A model generated the notes under the pieces. The model was not told where the DNA came from. It did no database searches and worked only from the letters and a program-made list of their open reading frames with translations. Shown one piece after another: positions 50,729-58,345 of a stretch of 64,000 bases of DNA. The position numbers and the translations under genes were made by a program. The stretch is from Adlercreutzia faecimuris (GTDB taxonomy: Bacteria; Actinomycetota; Coriobacteriia; Coriobacteriales; Eggerthellaceae). The DNA lies in contig NZ_JAJMLW010000003.1 of NCBI RefSeq assembly GCF_022669055.1, forward strand, positions 310,001 through 374,000, written 5' to 3'. Position 1 is the first letter of the stretch. Every line of letters begins with the position of its first letter.

Positions 50729-51632
50729 CTTCTTCTACTTCCTCAAGGAGTCCATCCAGGGCTTCACCCGCAACCTGTCCACCACGCTGGGCTCCATCGT
50801 CACGATCTTCCTGTCGCTTCTGATCATCGGCGTGTTCCTGGTGGGCGGCACCGTCATCAACCACCTGGTGTCCTCCATCGAGAACGAGGTGTCCATCACC
50901 GCCTACGTCGCCGACGACGCCGACCAGGCCCAGATCGACGAGCTGATGGGCCAGATCCGCGGCATGGAGGGCGTGGCCTCGGTGGGCTTCACCACCAAGG
51001 ACCAGGCGCTCGAGAACTTCCGCGCGTCGACGTCCAACCCCGACATCATCGACCAGCTCGACGGCCAGAACCCGCTGCCGGCGTCCATCGACATCGAGCT
51101 GTCCGACCCGCAGCTGGTGGAGTCGGTGGCCGACCAGGTGCTCGCCACCTCCCTCTACCCGCAGGTCACCGACAACCCCGACGACCCGGCCGAGGCCGTC
51201 AAGTACGGTCAGCAGTCGGTCGAGCGCCTGTTCGCGGTGACCAACTACGTGCGCTACATCGGCATCGCGCTCATCGCGCTGCTCATCTTCATCGCGCTTG
51301 TGTTCATCAACAACACCATCCGCCTGGCCATCCTGGCGCGCCGCAAGGAGATCGCCATCATGCGCCTGGTGGGCGCGTCCAACGGCTTCATCCGCGGGCC
51401 CTTCCTCATGGAGGGCGCGCTCCACGCGCTCATCGGCTCGCTTCTGGCCGTGGGCGTGCTCCAGGCCCTGCGCTCGGCGGCCATCCCGCGCGTGCAGGCG
51501 GCCCTGCCCTTCCTCTCGCTCGAGGTCGACGGGGGCACCTACGCGGTGATCTACCTGTCGCTGGTGGGCGCGGGCCTCGTCATCGGCCTCGTCGGATCGG
51601 CGTTCGCCATGCGCCGCTACCTGAAGGTCTAG
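50721..51632 (+). CDS. ftsX: Cell division protein FtsX
   Basis: Membrane partner of FtsE, 303 aa, with four helices: one near the N-terminus ([21 protein letters not shown]), an extracellular domain (about 50-170, [19 protein letters not shown]...), then three more around [32 protein letters not shown] and [17 protein letters not shown]. The [14 protein letters not shown] segment contacts FtsE. Translationally coupled to ftsE. Confidence 0.95.
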   Translation: MSSFFYFLKESIQGFTRNLSTTLGSIVTIFLSLLIIGVFLVGGTVINHLVSSIENEVSITAYVADDADQAQIDELMGQIRGMEGVASVGFTTKDQALENFRASTSNPDIIDQLDGQNPLPASIDIELSDPQLVESVADQVLATSLYPQVTDNPDDPAEAVKYGQQSVERLFAVTNYVRYIGIALIALLIFIALVFINNTIRLAILARRKEIAIMRLVGASNGFIRGPFLMEGALHALIGSLLAVGVLQALRSAAIPRVQAALPFLSLEVDGGTYAVIYLSLVGAGLVIGLVGSAFAMRRYLKV

Positions 51633-51654
51633 GCACCCCGCGGGGCGCATCCCC

Positions 51655-52950
51655 ATGGCGAGGGACGGAAAGCACAGGGGCCGCGAGCGCAAGGTCGCGG
51701 TCCTCACCAAGCAGGAGAGGGCGCGGGGCCGCCGGGCCATGCGCCTCTTCGCGTTCTTCCTGGCGGTGGTCGCGGCCTTCGCCGGGGGCTTCGTCGTGCG
51801 CAGCCAGGTGGCCTTCGTACAGTCGCTCGGCTTCACCGTGGCGCCCGAGGAGGCGACGGCCACCGGCTCGTCGAAGAACCTCAAGTCGACCTACGACTCC
51901 ATATCGGCGCGCGTGGCCGAGGTGGAGGACCTGCTGGCCGACAACAGCCTGGACACCGTCGACTTGGAGAAGGCCACCTTCTCGATGCTCGACGACCTGC
52001 TCAAGGCCACGGGCGACCCCTACGCCGCCTACTTCAACCCCGACCGTTACAACAACTACATCAAGGAGACGACCGAGCGCACCTACGCCGGCATCGGCGT
52101 GCTGTTCTCGGAGTACGACGGCCGCGCCTACGTGGCCGACGTGTTCGAGGGGTCCGAGGCCGAGGCCAAGGGCGTGCGCCAGGGCGACTTCGTCGAGGCC
52201 ATCGACGGCGACTCGGGCCGCGCCTGGTCGCTGACCGAGGTGGTGAACTCGCTGGCGCGCGACGAGGGCGCGAGCGTCATCATCACCTGGATGCGCCCCA
52301 TCAGCCTGGACGCCCAGACCGGGTCGGAGTTCACCACCACGCTCGTCTGCCGTCGCTACGACGAGGTGAACGTGACGACCGAGCTGGTGAACGAGGTGGG
52401 CTACATCCGCCTGCGCCAGATCACGCAGAACTCGTCCGAGCTGGTCAGGTCCGCCGTGGCCGACCTGACCAACCAGGGCGCCACCGCCTTCGTGCTCGAC
52501 ATCCGCGACAACCCCGGCGGCTACCTCACCCAGGCCGTCGACATCGCGAGCCTGTTCATCAAGAGCGGCGTCATCGTCGAGATCCGCACGGTGGACGGCG
52601 TGTCGTCCAAGACCGCGGGCGGCGTCACCGTCACCGACGCGCCGCTGGTGGTGCTCGTGAACGGCTACACGTCGGCGGCGTCGGAGGTGCTGGCCGCCGC
52701 GCTTCAGGACAACCAGCGCGCCGAGGTGGTGGGGCAGACCACGCTCGGGAAGGGCTCGGTGCAGGTGGTGCGCGAGCTCACCTTCGGGGGCGCCGTGCGC
52801 TACACGGCCGCCTACTACCTGTCGCCCCTCGGGCATGAGATCAACGGCGTGGGCGTCGTGCCCAACATCATGGTCGGCTCGGCCGAGGACGCCGACACCC
52901 AGCGCCTGGTGGCCATCGACACCGCGCACTCCATGGTGACGCGGGGCTAG
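51655..52950 (+). CDS. ctpA: S41-family C-terminal processing protease
   Basis: Membrane-anchored carboxyl-terminal protease, 431 aa. A basic cytoplasmic start and a single N-terminal helix (FAFFLAVVAAFAGGFVV) are followed by a PDZ domain (about 140-215) and the peptidase core, with the Ser-Lys dyad Ser340 (NGYTSAASEV) and Lys366 (TTLGKGSVQ). In Gram-positive bacteria CtpA often follows ftsX and a NlpC/M23 protein, and acts on envelope proteins. No strong ribosome-binding site is visible, but the gene lies 22 nt after ftsX. Confidence 0.93.
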   Translation: MARDGKHRGRERKVAVLTKQERARGRRAMRLFAFFLAVVAAFAGGFVVRSQVAFVQSLGFTVAPEEATATGSSKNLKSTYDSISARVAEVEDLLADNSLDTVDLEKATFSMLDDLLKATGDPYAAYFNPDRYNNYIKETTERTYAGIGVLFSEYDGRAYVADVFEGSEAEAKGVRQGDFVEAIDGDSGRAWSLTEVVNSLARDEGASVIITWMRPISLDAQTGSEFTTTLVCRRYDEVNVTTELVNEVGYIRLRQITQNSSELVRSAVADLTNQGATAFVLDIRDNPGGYLTQAVDIASLFIKSGVIVEIRTVDGVSSKTAGGVTVTDAPLVVLVNGYTSAASEVLAAALQDNQRAEVVGQTTLGKGSVQVVRELTFGGAVRYTAAYYLSPLGHEINGVGVVPNIMVGSAEDADTQRLVAIDTAHSMVTRG

Positions 52951-53147
52951 CGCCGCGCGGGCGCGCGGGCGCGCGACCGGGTGCCGTGCCCGCACGCGTC
53001 GGCGCCTGTCCTCGCCGACGTCGCGCCGCGGCGGATCGCCGCCCGCGCTGCCCGAGGGCTGCGCCCGGAAGCCGTGCAGCCGCGCCGCCCGCCGCCCGTG
53101 CCCGCCGGGGCCGGGCCGCCTCCTCCCGCCGACGAAAGGAGCCTGCC

Positions 53148-55289
53148 ATGGGCCGTCATCGCAAGCACGTGCGTCGCTCGCCGCGGTCGAACCCGCGCGG
53201 GGTGCTCATCGCCCGGGCCGGGGGCTTCGGGTTCGTGTCCACCGCCGAGGGCGAGTTCTTCGTGCCCGCGAGCGCCATGGGCGGCGCCTTCGACGGCGAT
53301 CTGGTGGAGCTCGCGCCCCTGCCCTCGCGTCGCGGCGGCGGGCGGCCGGGCGCGGCCGGGCGCGGGCGGCGCGAGGAGGAGAAGCCGGCGGCGCGCGTGG
53401 TGCGCGTGCTCGACCGGGCGCACGACACGGTGATCGGCCGCTACGAGGTGGCCGAGCCCTTCGGCGTGGTGGTGCCCGAGGACACGCGCATCCCCTACGA
53501 CATCTTCACCATGCGCGCCGACCACCCCGAGGTGCCCGACGGCGCGCTCGTGCGCGTGCGGGTGACGCAGTTCCCCACGCGGCACACGGCGGCCACGGGC
53601 GTGGTGGAGGAGGTCATCGGCACGGCCGAGGCGGCGACGCTCGGCGTCGACGTCATCGTGGCGCGCCACAAGCTCGAGACGGAGTTCTCGGAGGCCGCGC
53701 TCGCCGAGGCCCGCGCGGCCGTGCTCGACGCCGAGGGCGCGCTTTCCGCCGGCTACCGCGACCTGCGCGACCGCGTCACCCTCACCATCGACCCCGCCGA
53801 CGCCCGCGACTTCGACGACGCCATCTCGCTCGACTGGGTGGGGGAGGGGGCGCCCTCGGGGGCTCGCAGGGGGCTCTGGCGGCTGGGGGTGCACATCGCG
53901 GACGTGTCGCACTACGTGCCCTGGGGGTGCTCGCTCGACCTGGACGCGCGGCGGCGCGCCACCAGCGTGTACCTGGTCGACCGCGTCATCCCGATGCTGC
54001 CCGAGGAGCTGTCCAACGAGCTCTGCTCGCTCAAGCCCGGCGAGGAGAGCCGCTCGATGACGGTCGACCTCTACCTGGACGACGCCGGCGACCTGGTGCG
54101 CTACGAAGCGTACCCGGCGCTCATCCGGTCCGACGCGCGCCTCACCTACGACGAGGCCCAGGCGCTGATCGAGGCGGCGGACGTAGGCGAGGAGGCGATG
54201 GACGAGGGCGCGGACGGCGGCGAGGGGCGGCCGGAGGGCGGAGCGAGGGCTGCGCAGCTTCCGAGCGGAGCCCTCCGGCCGCCCCTCGCCGCGGCGGACG
54301 CCGACCCCATCGCGGCGCGCGTCGTGGCGGCGGCGCGGCTCGCGCGCCTGAGGCGCGGGATCCGGGCGCGGGCTGGGGCGCTCGACTTCGACACGGTGGA
54401 GGCCAAGGTCCAGCTCGACGCCGAGGGCGCGCCCCTCGCCATCCGCCTGCGCGAGAAGACCGACGCCACCGAGCTGGTGGAGCAGGCCATGGTGCTCGCC
54501 AACGAGGCCGTGGCGCGGCTGCTGGAGGAGCGCGGCTTCCCCTGCCTGTTCCGCGTCCACGAGCCGCCGGCCCCCGACGCGCTCGGCGGGCTCGTGCCCG
54601 TGCTCCAGGAGTTCCCGTGGTTCACCGAGGAGATGGCGGCGCGCCTGGTGACGGGCGACGCCCACGCCATCCAGGCGGTGCTCGCGGCCAGCGCCGGGCG
54701 GGCCGAGGGCGAGCTCGTGTCCATGCTGCTCCTGCGCTCCCAGCGCCGCGCGCTCTACCGGCCCGTCAACGACGGCCACTACGGGCTGGGGCTTGGGTCC
54801 TACGCGCACTTCACGAGCCCCATCCGCCGCTACCCCGACCTGGTGGTGCACCGGATGCTGCGCGCGGCGCTCACCAAGCGCCCGCAGCGGTTCGACCAGG
54901 AGGTGGCGGCGCTGCCGTGGATCGGCGAGCACTCCTCGGACATGGAGCGCGTGGCCGACGAGGCGGCGCGCGAGTCCCAGGAGCTCAAGATGGTGGAGTA
55001 CCTGGCGAACCACGTGGGGGAGAGCTTCCCCGCCGTCGTGTCGGGCGTGGCGAGCTACGGCATCTACGCGCGGCTGGAGTGCACGGCCGAGGGCTTTCTG
55101 CCCATGCGCGCGCTCGGGCGGGAGTACTTCGCCTTCGACGCCGCGCGCCACGTGCTCACCGGCGAGGAGACGGGCCGCACCTTCCGCCTGGGCCAGCGGC
55201 TGCCCGTCACCCTCGTGCGCGCCGAGCCGGCCACCCGCAAGCTGGAGCTCAAGCCCGCCGAGGGCCGCGACCTGCGCGGGCTGCGCTAG
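53148..55289 (+). CDS. rnr: Ribonuclease R carrying an in-frame palindromic insertion
   Basis: 3'-5' exoribonuclease of the RNB family, 713 aa. Two cold-shock/OB domains (about 20-60 and 95-165) come first, then the RNB domain with the active-site acidic cluster (TIDPADARDFDDAIS near residue 220) and SPIRRYPDLVVHRML, then an S1 domain (about 620-700, VVSGVASYGIYARLE). A palindromic DNA element lies between RLTYDEAQALIEA and the helix before RARAGALDFDTVEAKV. It encodes residues of about 357-382 (GGEGRPEGG... PPLAAA), an Ala/Gly/Pro-rich loop absent from usual RNase R. Start follows gaaaggag. The frame is open 162 nt upstream but without homology. Confidence 0.93.
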   Translation: MGRHRKHVRRSPRSNPRGVLIARAGGFGFVSTAEGEFFVPASAMGGAFDGDLVELAPLPSRRGGGRPGAAGRGRREEEKPAARVVRVLDRAHDTVIGRYEVAEPFGVVVPEDTRIPYDIFTMRADHPEVPDGALVRVRVTQFPTRHTAATGVVEEVIGTAEAATLGVDVIVARHKLETEFSEAALAEARAAVLDAEGALSAGYRDLRDRVTLTIDPADARDFDDAISLDWVGEGAPSGARRGLWRLGVHIADVSHYVPWGCSLDLDARRRATSVYLVDRVIPMLPEELSNELCSLKPGEESRSMTVDLYLDDAGDLVRYEAYPALIRSDARLTYDEAQALIEAADVGEEAMDEGADGGEGRPEGGARAAQLPSGALRPPLAAADADPIAARVVAAARLARLRRGIRARAGALDFDTVEAKVQLDAEGAPLAIRLREKTDATELVEQAMVLANEAVARLLEERGFPCLFRVHEPPAPDALGGLVPVLQEFPWFTEEMAARLVTGDAHAIQAVLAASAGRAEGELVSMLLLRSQRRALYRPVNDGHYGLGLGSYAHFTSPIRRYPDLVVHRMLRAALTKRPQRFDQEVAALPWIGEHSSDMERVADEAARESQELKMVEYLANHVGESFPAVVSGVASYGIYARLECTAEGFLPMRALGREYFAFDAARHVLTGEETGRTFRLGQRLPVTLVRAEPATRKLELKPAEGRDLRGLR
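54210..54300. repeat. GC-rich palindromic element inserted in frame in rnr
   Basis: Perfect 23-bp inverted repeats (54217-54239 and 54270-54292) around a 30-nt core (54240-54269, ggagcgagggctgcgcagct then tccgagcgga). A 7-bp direct repeat GCGGACG flanks the element (54210-54216 and 54294-54300). Removing one repeat copy and the element deletes 84 bp, exactly 28 codons. The core is shared (27 of 30) with 27485-27514. Confidence 0.8.
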
Positions 55290-55296
55290 GGAGGCG

Positions 55297-55337
55297 AAAA
55301 ACGCGAGGCCCCCCGGCATGCGCCGGGGGGCCTCGCG
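55297..55337. terminator. Bidirectional terminator between rnr and NSS transporter
   Basis: AAAAA then a 16-bp perfect stem (55302-55317 with 55322-55337) and ATGC loop. On the minus strand it ends in TTTTT, a full Rho-independent terminator for the transporter. On the plus strand it also caps rnr. Confidence 0.85.
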
Positions 55338-55399
55338 CGTGGTGGGTGCGTGGGGGTGCTCCCTCCGCCCCCTCCCCGCCGGCATCGAGGCTGGACGCG

Positions 55400-56788
55400 C
55401 TAGGCCATCCCGATCCAGGTCTGGATGATGGGCAGCCACCCGAGCGCCAGGATGACGATGACGAGGGTGGGCACGCCGAAGCGCATCCACGGGCGGATCC
55501 ACGCGGGGAACTTGAGGCCCGAGCCGCTGTTGGCCTCGGCCAGGAAGTTGTCCCAGCCCCAGCCGCGCTTGCCGGCGCAGAACGCCACGAACACGAGCGA
55601 GCCCAGGGGCAGGATGTTGTTGGACACGAGGAAGTCCTCGATGGACTGGATGTTACCCACGCCCGCCAGCTCGACGCCGGACAGCACGTTGAAGCCGAGC
55701 GCGCAGGGCAGCGACAGCAGCGGGATGGCGATGAGGTTGAAGATGACCGCCTTCCTGCGCGTCCAGCCCCACTGGTCCATGGCGAAGGACAGGATGCACT
55801 CGAACACCGCGATGACGGTGGAGAGTGCCGCGAAGCTCATGAAGATGAAGAACAGCGTGCCCCACACGTGCCCGAGCCACATCTGCTCGAAGACCGAGGG
55901 CAGCGTGATGAACACGAGCCCCGGGCCGGAGTCGGGCGCCACGCCGAAGGCGAAGCAGGCGGGGAAGATGATGAGGCCGGTGGCCAGGGCCACGCCGGTG
56001 TCCAGCGCGCCGATGGTGGCCGCCTCGCCCATGAGCGAGCGGTCCTTGCCGATGTAGCTGCCGAAGATGGCCATCGACCCCATGCCGATCGACAGCGTGA
56101 AGAACGCCTGGCCCATGGCCGCGTAGGCCGCGTCGCAGAACGTCCCCACGTCGGCGAAGATCTTGGAGAAGTCAGGCGCCAGGTAGAACAGCACGCCCTC
56201 GCCGGCGCCGGGCAGGGTGACCGCGCGGACGATGAGGACGCCGATGATGGCCAAGAGGCACACCATCATCACCTTCGTGATGCGCTCGACGCCCTTCTGC
56301 AGCCCCAGTGAGCACACGCCGATGGCGATGCCCACGGCCACGATCATCCAGACGACCAGCTCCTCGGGGTTGCCGAGCATCGCGTCGAAGGCGGCGGCGG
56401 TCTGGGCGGTATCGGCGCCGGTGAAGGTGCCGGCGGCCATCTTGGGCACGTAGGCGAGCATCCAGCCGGCCACCGTGGTGTAGAACATCATGAGCAGGTA
56501 GTTGCCGGCGATGCCCACCCACTTGAAGCGGTGCCAGCCCGACCCCTTCGGCTCGAGCACGTCGAAGGCGCGCGCGATGGACTTCTGCGAGCCGCGGCCG
56601 ACGGCGAACTCCATGGCCATGATGGGCAGGCCCAGGATGACGAGGAACACCAGGTACATGAGGACGAAGGCCGCGCCGCCGTACTCGCCGCAGATGTAGG
56701 GGAAGCGCCAGACGTTGCCCAGGCCGATGGCGCAGCCCGCGCTGATGAGGATGAATCCCAGGCGGGATCCGAACTGCTCTCGCTGCAT
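55400..56788 (-). CDS. Sodium-dependent transporter of the NSS (neurotransmitter:sodium symporter) family
   Basis: LeuT-type Na+/amino-acid symporter, 462 aa, with about 11-12 helices. The family opening is plain: FGSRLGFILISAGCAIGLGNVWRFPY holds the unwound TM1 with the Na+ and substrate site, and YGGAAFVLMYLVF is TM2. Substrate unknown (bacterial members carry Leu, Trp, Tyr or others). The ATG at 56788 has gaaaggagcc before it. The frame runs 123 nt further without homology. Divergent from a MarR-type gene 285 bp away, which could regulate it. Confidence 0.9.
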   Translation of the reverse strand: MQREQFGSRLGFILISAGCAIGLGNVWRFPYICGEYGGAAFVLMYLVFLVILGLPIMAMEFAVGRGSQKSIARAFDVLEPKGSGWHRFKWVGIAGNYLLMMFYTTVAGWMLAYVPKMAAGTFTGADTAQTAAAFDAMLGNPEELVVWMIVAVGIAIGVCSLGLQKGVERITKVMMVCLLAIIGVLIVRAVTLPGAGEGVLFYLAPDFSKIFADVGTFCDAAYAAMGQAFFTLSIGMGSMAIFGSYIGKDRSLMGEAATIGALDTGVALATGLIIFPACFAFGVAPDSGPGLVFITLPSVFEQMWLGHVWGTLFFIFMSFAALSTVIAVFECILSFAMDQWGWTRRKAVIFNLIAIPLLSLPCALGFNVLSGVELAGVGNIQSIEDFLVSNNILPLGSLVFVAFCAGKRGWGWDNFLAEANSGSGLKFPAWIRPWMRFGVPTLVIVILALGWLPIIQTWIGMA

Positions 56789-57072
56789 GGGTGGCTCCTT
56801 TCGGCGCCGGCGCCGGGGCGCGGGCGACAGGGTCTTGGCCGGGGGCGCGCGGCCCGCCGGACGAATGCGTCGGCCCATTCTAACCGATGGGCGCCACCGC
56901 GGCGCCGTCATCGTGGAACCGTATCGTTATCAGGCTTTTTCCTAAGGCGCTTCGGAAATGCGCTACCATATCAACAGCACTTACCCTTACCTTTGCACTC
57001 AGGAAGAGCCGCCGCCGGCCAGCGCTCGGGGCCGCGGCGCGCCCACCCTCGTCCGACGGAGAGGAGCGCTTC

Positions 57073-57525
57073 ATGGCCGACGCCGCCAGGGAACGCCGTG
57101 AGGAGATCGACGATCTGCTCACCTCGGTGTTCAACTCGATTCTGCGCATCGAGGAGAAGTCGCTCGACAACCGTTTCACCGAGGGCCTGACCATCACCGA
57201 GATCCACACCATCGACGCCGTGGGCTACCGCGAGGCCAACCCCATGAACGTGGTCGCCTCGCGCCTGGGCGTGACGCTGGCCACCCTCACCATCTGCGTG
57301 AACCGCCTGGTGGAGAAGGGCTACCTCATCCGCGAGCGCGACACGGCCGACCGCCGGCGCGTGCTGGTGTCGCTGTCGCGCAAGGGCCGCCAGGTCTACC
57401 GGGCCCACCGCCTGTTCCACCGCCAGATGGTCGACGAGGCCCTGGGCACCCTCACCGACGAGGAGGAGCGCGTGCTGGCCGAGGCCCTCGTGAAGGTGCG
57501 CGCCTTCTTCGAGGAGCGCGCGTGA
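57073..57525 (+). CDS. MarR-family transcriptional regulator
   Basis: 150 aa winged-helix repressor. The helix-turn-helix and wing are NVVASRLGVTLATLTICVNRLVEKGYLIRERDTADRRRVLVSLSRKG, flanked by the N- and C-terminal helices that form the dimer. Start follows agaggagc. The last base overlaps the DUF523 gene. Ligand and targets unknown. The divergent NSS transporter and the coupled DUF523 gene are candidates. The 56,930-57,000 stretch has AT-rich patches but no operator I can define. Confidence 0.88.
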   Translation: MADAARERREEIDDLLTSVFNSILRIEEKSLDNRFTEGLTITEIHTIDAVGYREANPMNVVASRLGVTLATLTICVNRLVEKGYLIRERDTADRRRVLVSLSRKGRQVYRAHRLFHRQMVDEALGTLTDEEERVLAEALVKVRAFFEERA

Positions 57526-57965
57526 TCCTGGCCGTGAGCGCGTGTCTGCTCGGCGAGCCGTGCCGCTACGACGGCACGGCGAGGCCCTGCGCGCGCGTCG
57601 CCGCGCTCGGCGCGCGCCACGAGCTGGTGCCAGTGTGCCCGGAGCGTGCCGGCGGGCTGCCCGTCCCGCGGCCCCCGGCCGAGATAGCCGGGCGCGACCC
57701 CCTGCGCGTGGTTGACGCCGAGGGACGTGATCTCACCGAGGCCTTCGCCCGCGGGGCGCGCCTGAGCGCCGGGGAGGCCCTGGCCGCCGGCTGCGCGGGG
57801 GCGGTGCTCAAGTCCCGCTCGCCCTCCTGCGGGCCGGGCGCGGTCTACGACGGCACGTTCTCCGGCGCGCTCGTCCCCGGCTGGGGCCTGGCGGCGGCGC
57901 TTCTGCGCGACGCGGGGCTGCCCGTGGTCGACGAGGACGCCGACTTCGCGCTTCTGGGGTGGTAG
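57522..57965 (+). CDS. DUF523 family protein
   Basis: 147 aa, of unknown function. The family pattern is clear: VSACLLGEPCRYDG at the start, PVCPERAGGLPVPRPP near 38-53, and KSRSPSCGPG with the conserved Cys near 91. The cysteines (8, 14, 39 and the SCG residue) suggest metal or Fe-S binding. GTG start overlaps the stop of the MarR gene (gTGA), so both are made together. Confidence 0.88.
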   Translation: MILAVSACLLGEPCRYDGTARPCARVAALGARHELVPVCPERAGGLPVPRPPAEIAGRDPLRVVDAEGRDLTEAFARGARLSAGEALAAGCAGAVLKSRSPSCGPGAVYDGTFSGALVPGWGLAAALLRDAGLPVVDEDADFALLGW

Positions 57966-58345
57966 CGCCGCTTTTCGGCCCCGAGATGGCACTGATTGAC
58001 GATTCGGTACGGTGCGCGGCGGAGGCCGCGACTCCTGGGTCGACGTTTGCCCAGGTCGGCTCGGGCCGCAGGGGGTTAGGGGCCGCGTAAGCGGAGCCTC
58101 GGCGCCCTCCAGACCGTACCGAATCGTCAATCAGTGCCATGTTCACGCGAAAACGTGGCGCCGGGGCGGCCCGCGGACGCCGTGCGGCCCCGGCGCGCGG
58201 CTCGTCGGGCGCGCGGCTCGCGTCGGGGCCGGCGGTGCATGGCATGTTGACGGGCCCCGGCATCGGGCGTCGCACGAGCTTTTGCGCGCGACTTGCGCAG
58301 GTGCGCTGGCGGGCCCTGGCGCCGGACGCCGCTCGCGCCGGGCGC
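57966..58345. other. Intergenic region containing the MITE-like element
   Basis: 380 bp between convergent genes. Positions 57986-58140 are the inverted-repeat element. The remaining 205 bp up to the helicase stop are GC-rich with no gene or terminator that I can support. Confidence 0.6.
57986..58140. mobile_element. MITE-like element with 28-bp perfect terminal inverted repeats
   Basis: 155 bp bounded by perfect 28-bp inverted repeats (57986-58013, beginning ATGGCACTGATTGACGATTC, and 58113-58140). The 99-bp interior has no ORF and contains smaller hairpins (CCTGGG with CCCAGG near 58035 and 58050). The ends are AT-richer than the surroundings, a sign of foreign origin. No transposase is present, so it would move only in trans. 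No clear target duplication is seen apart from a possible AT at each end. Confidence 0.65.
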
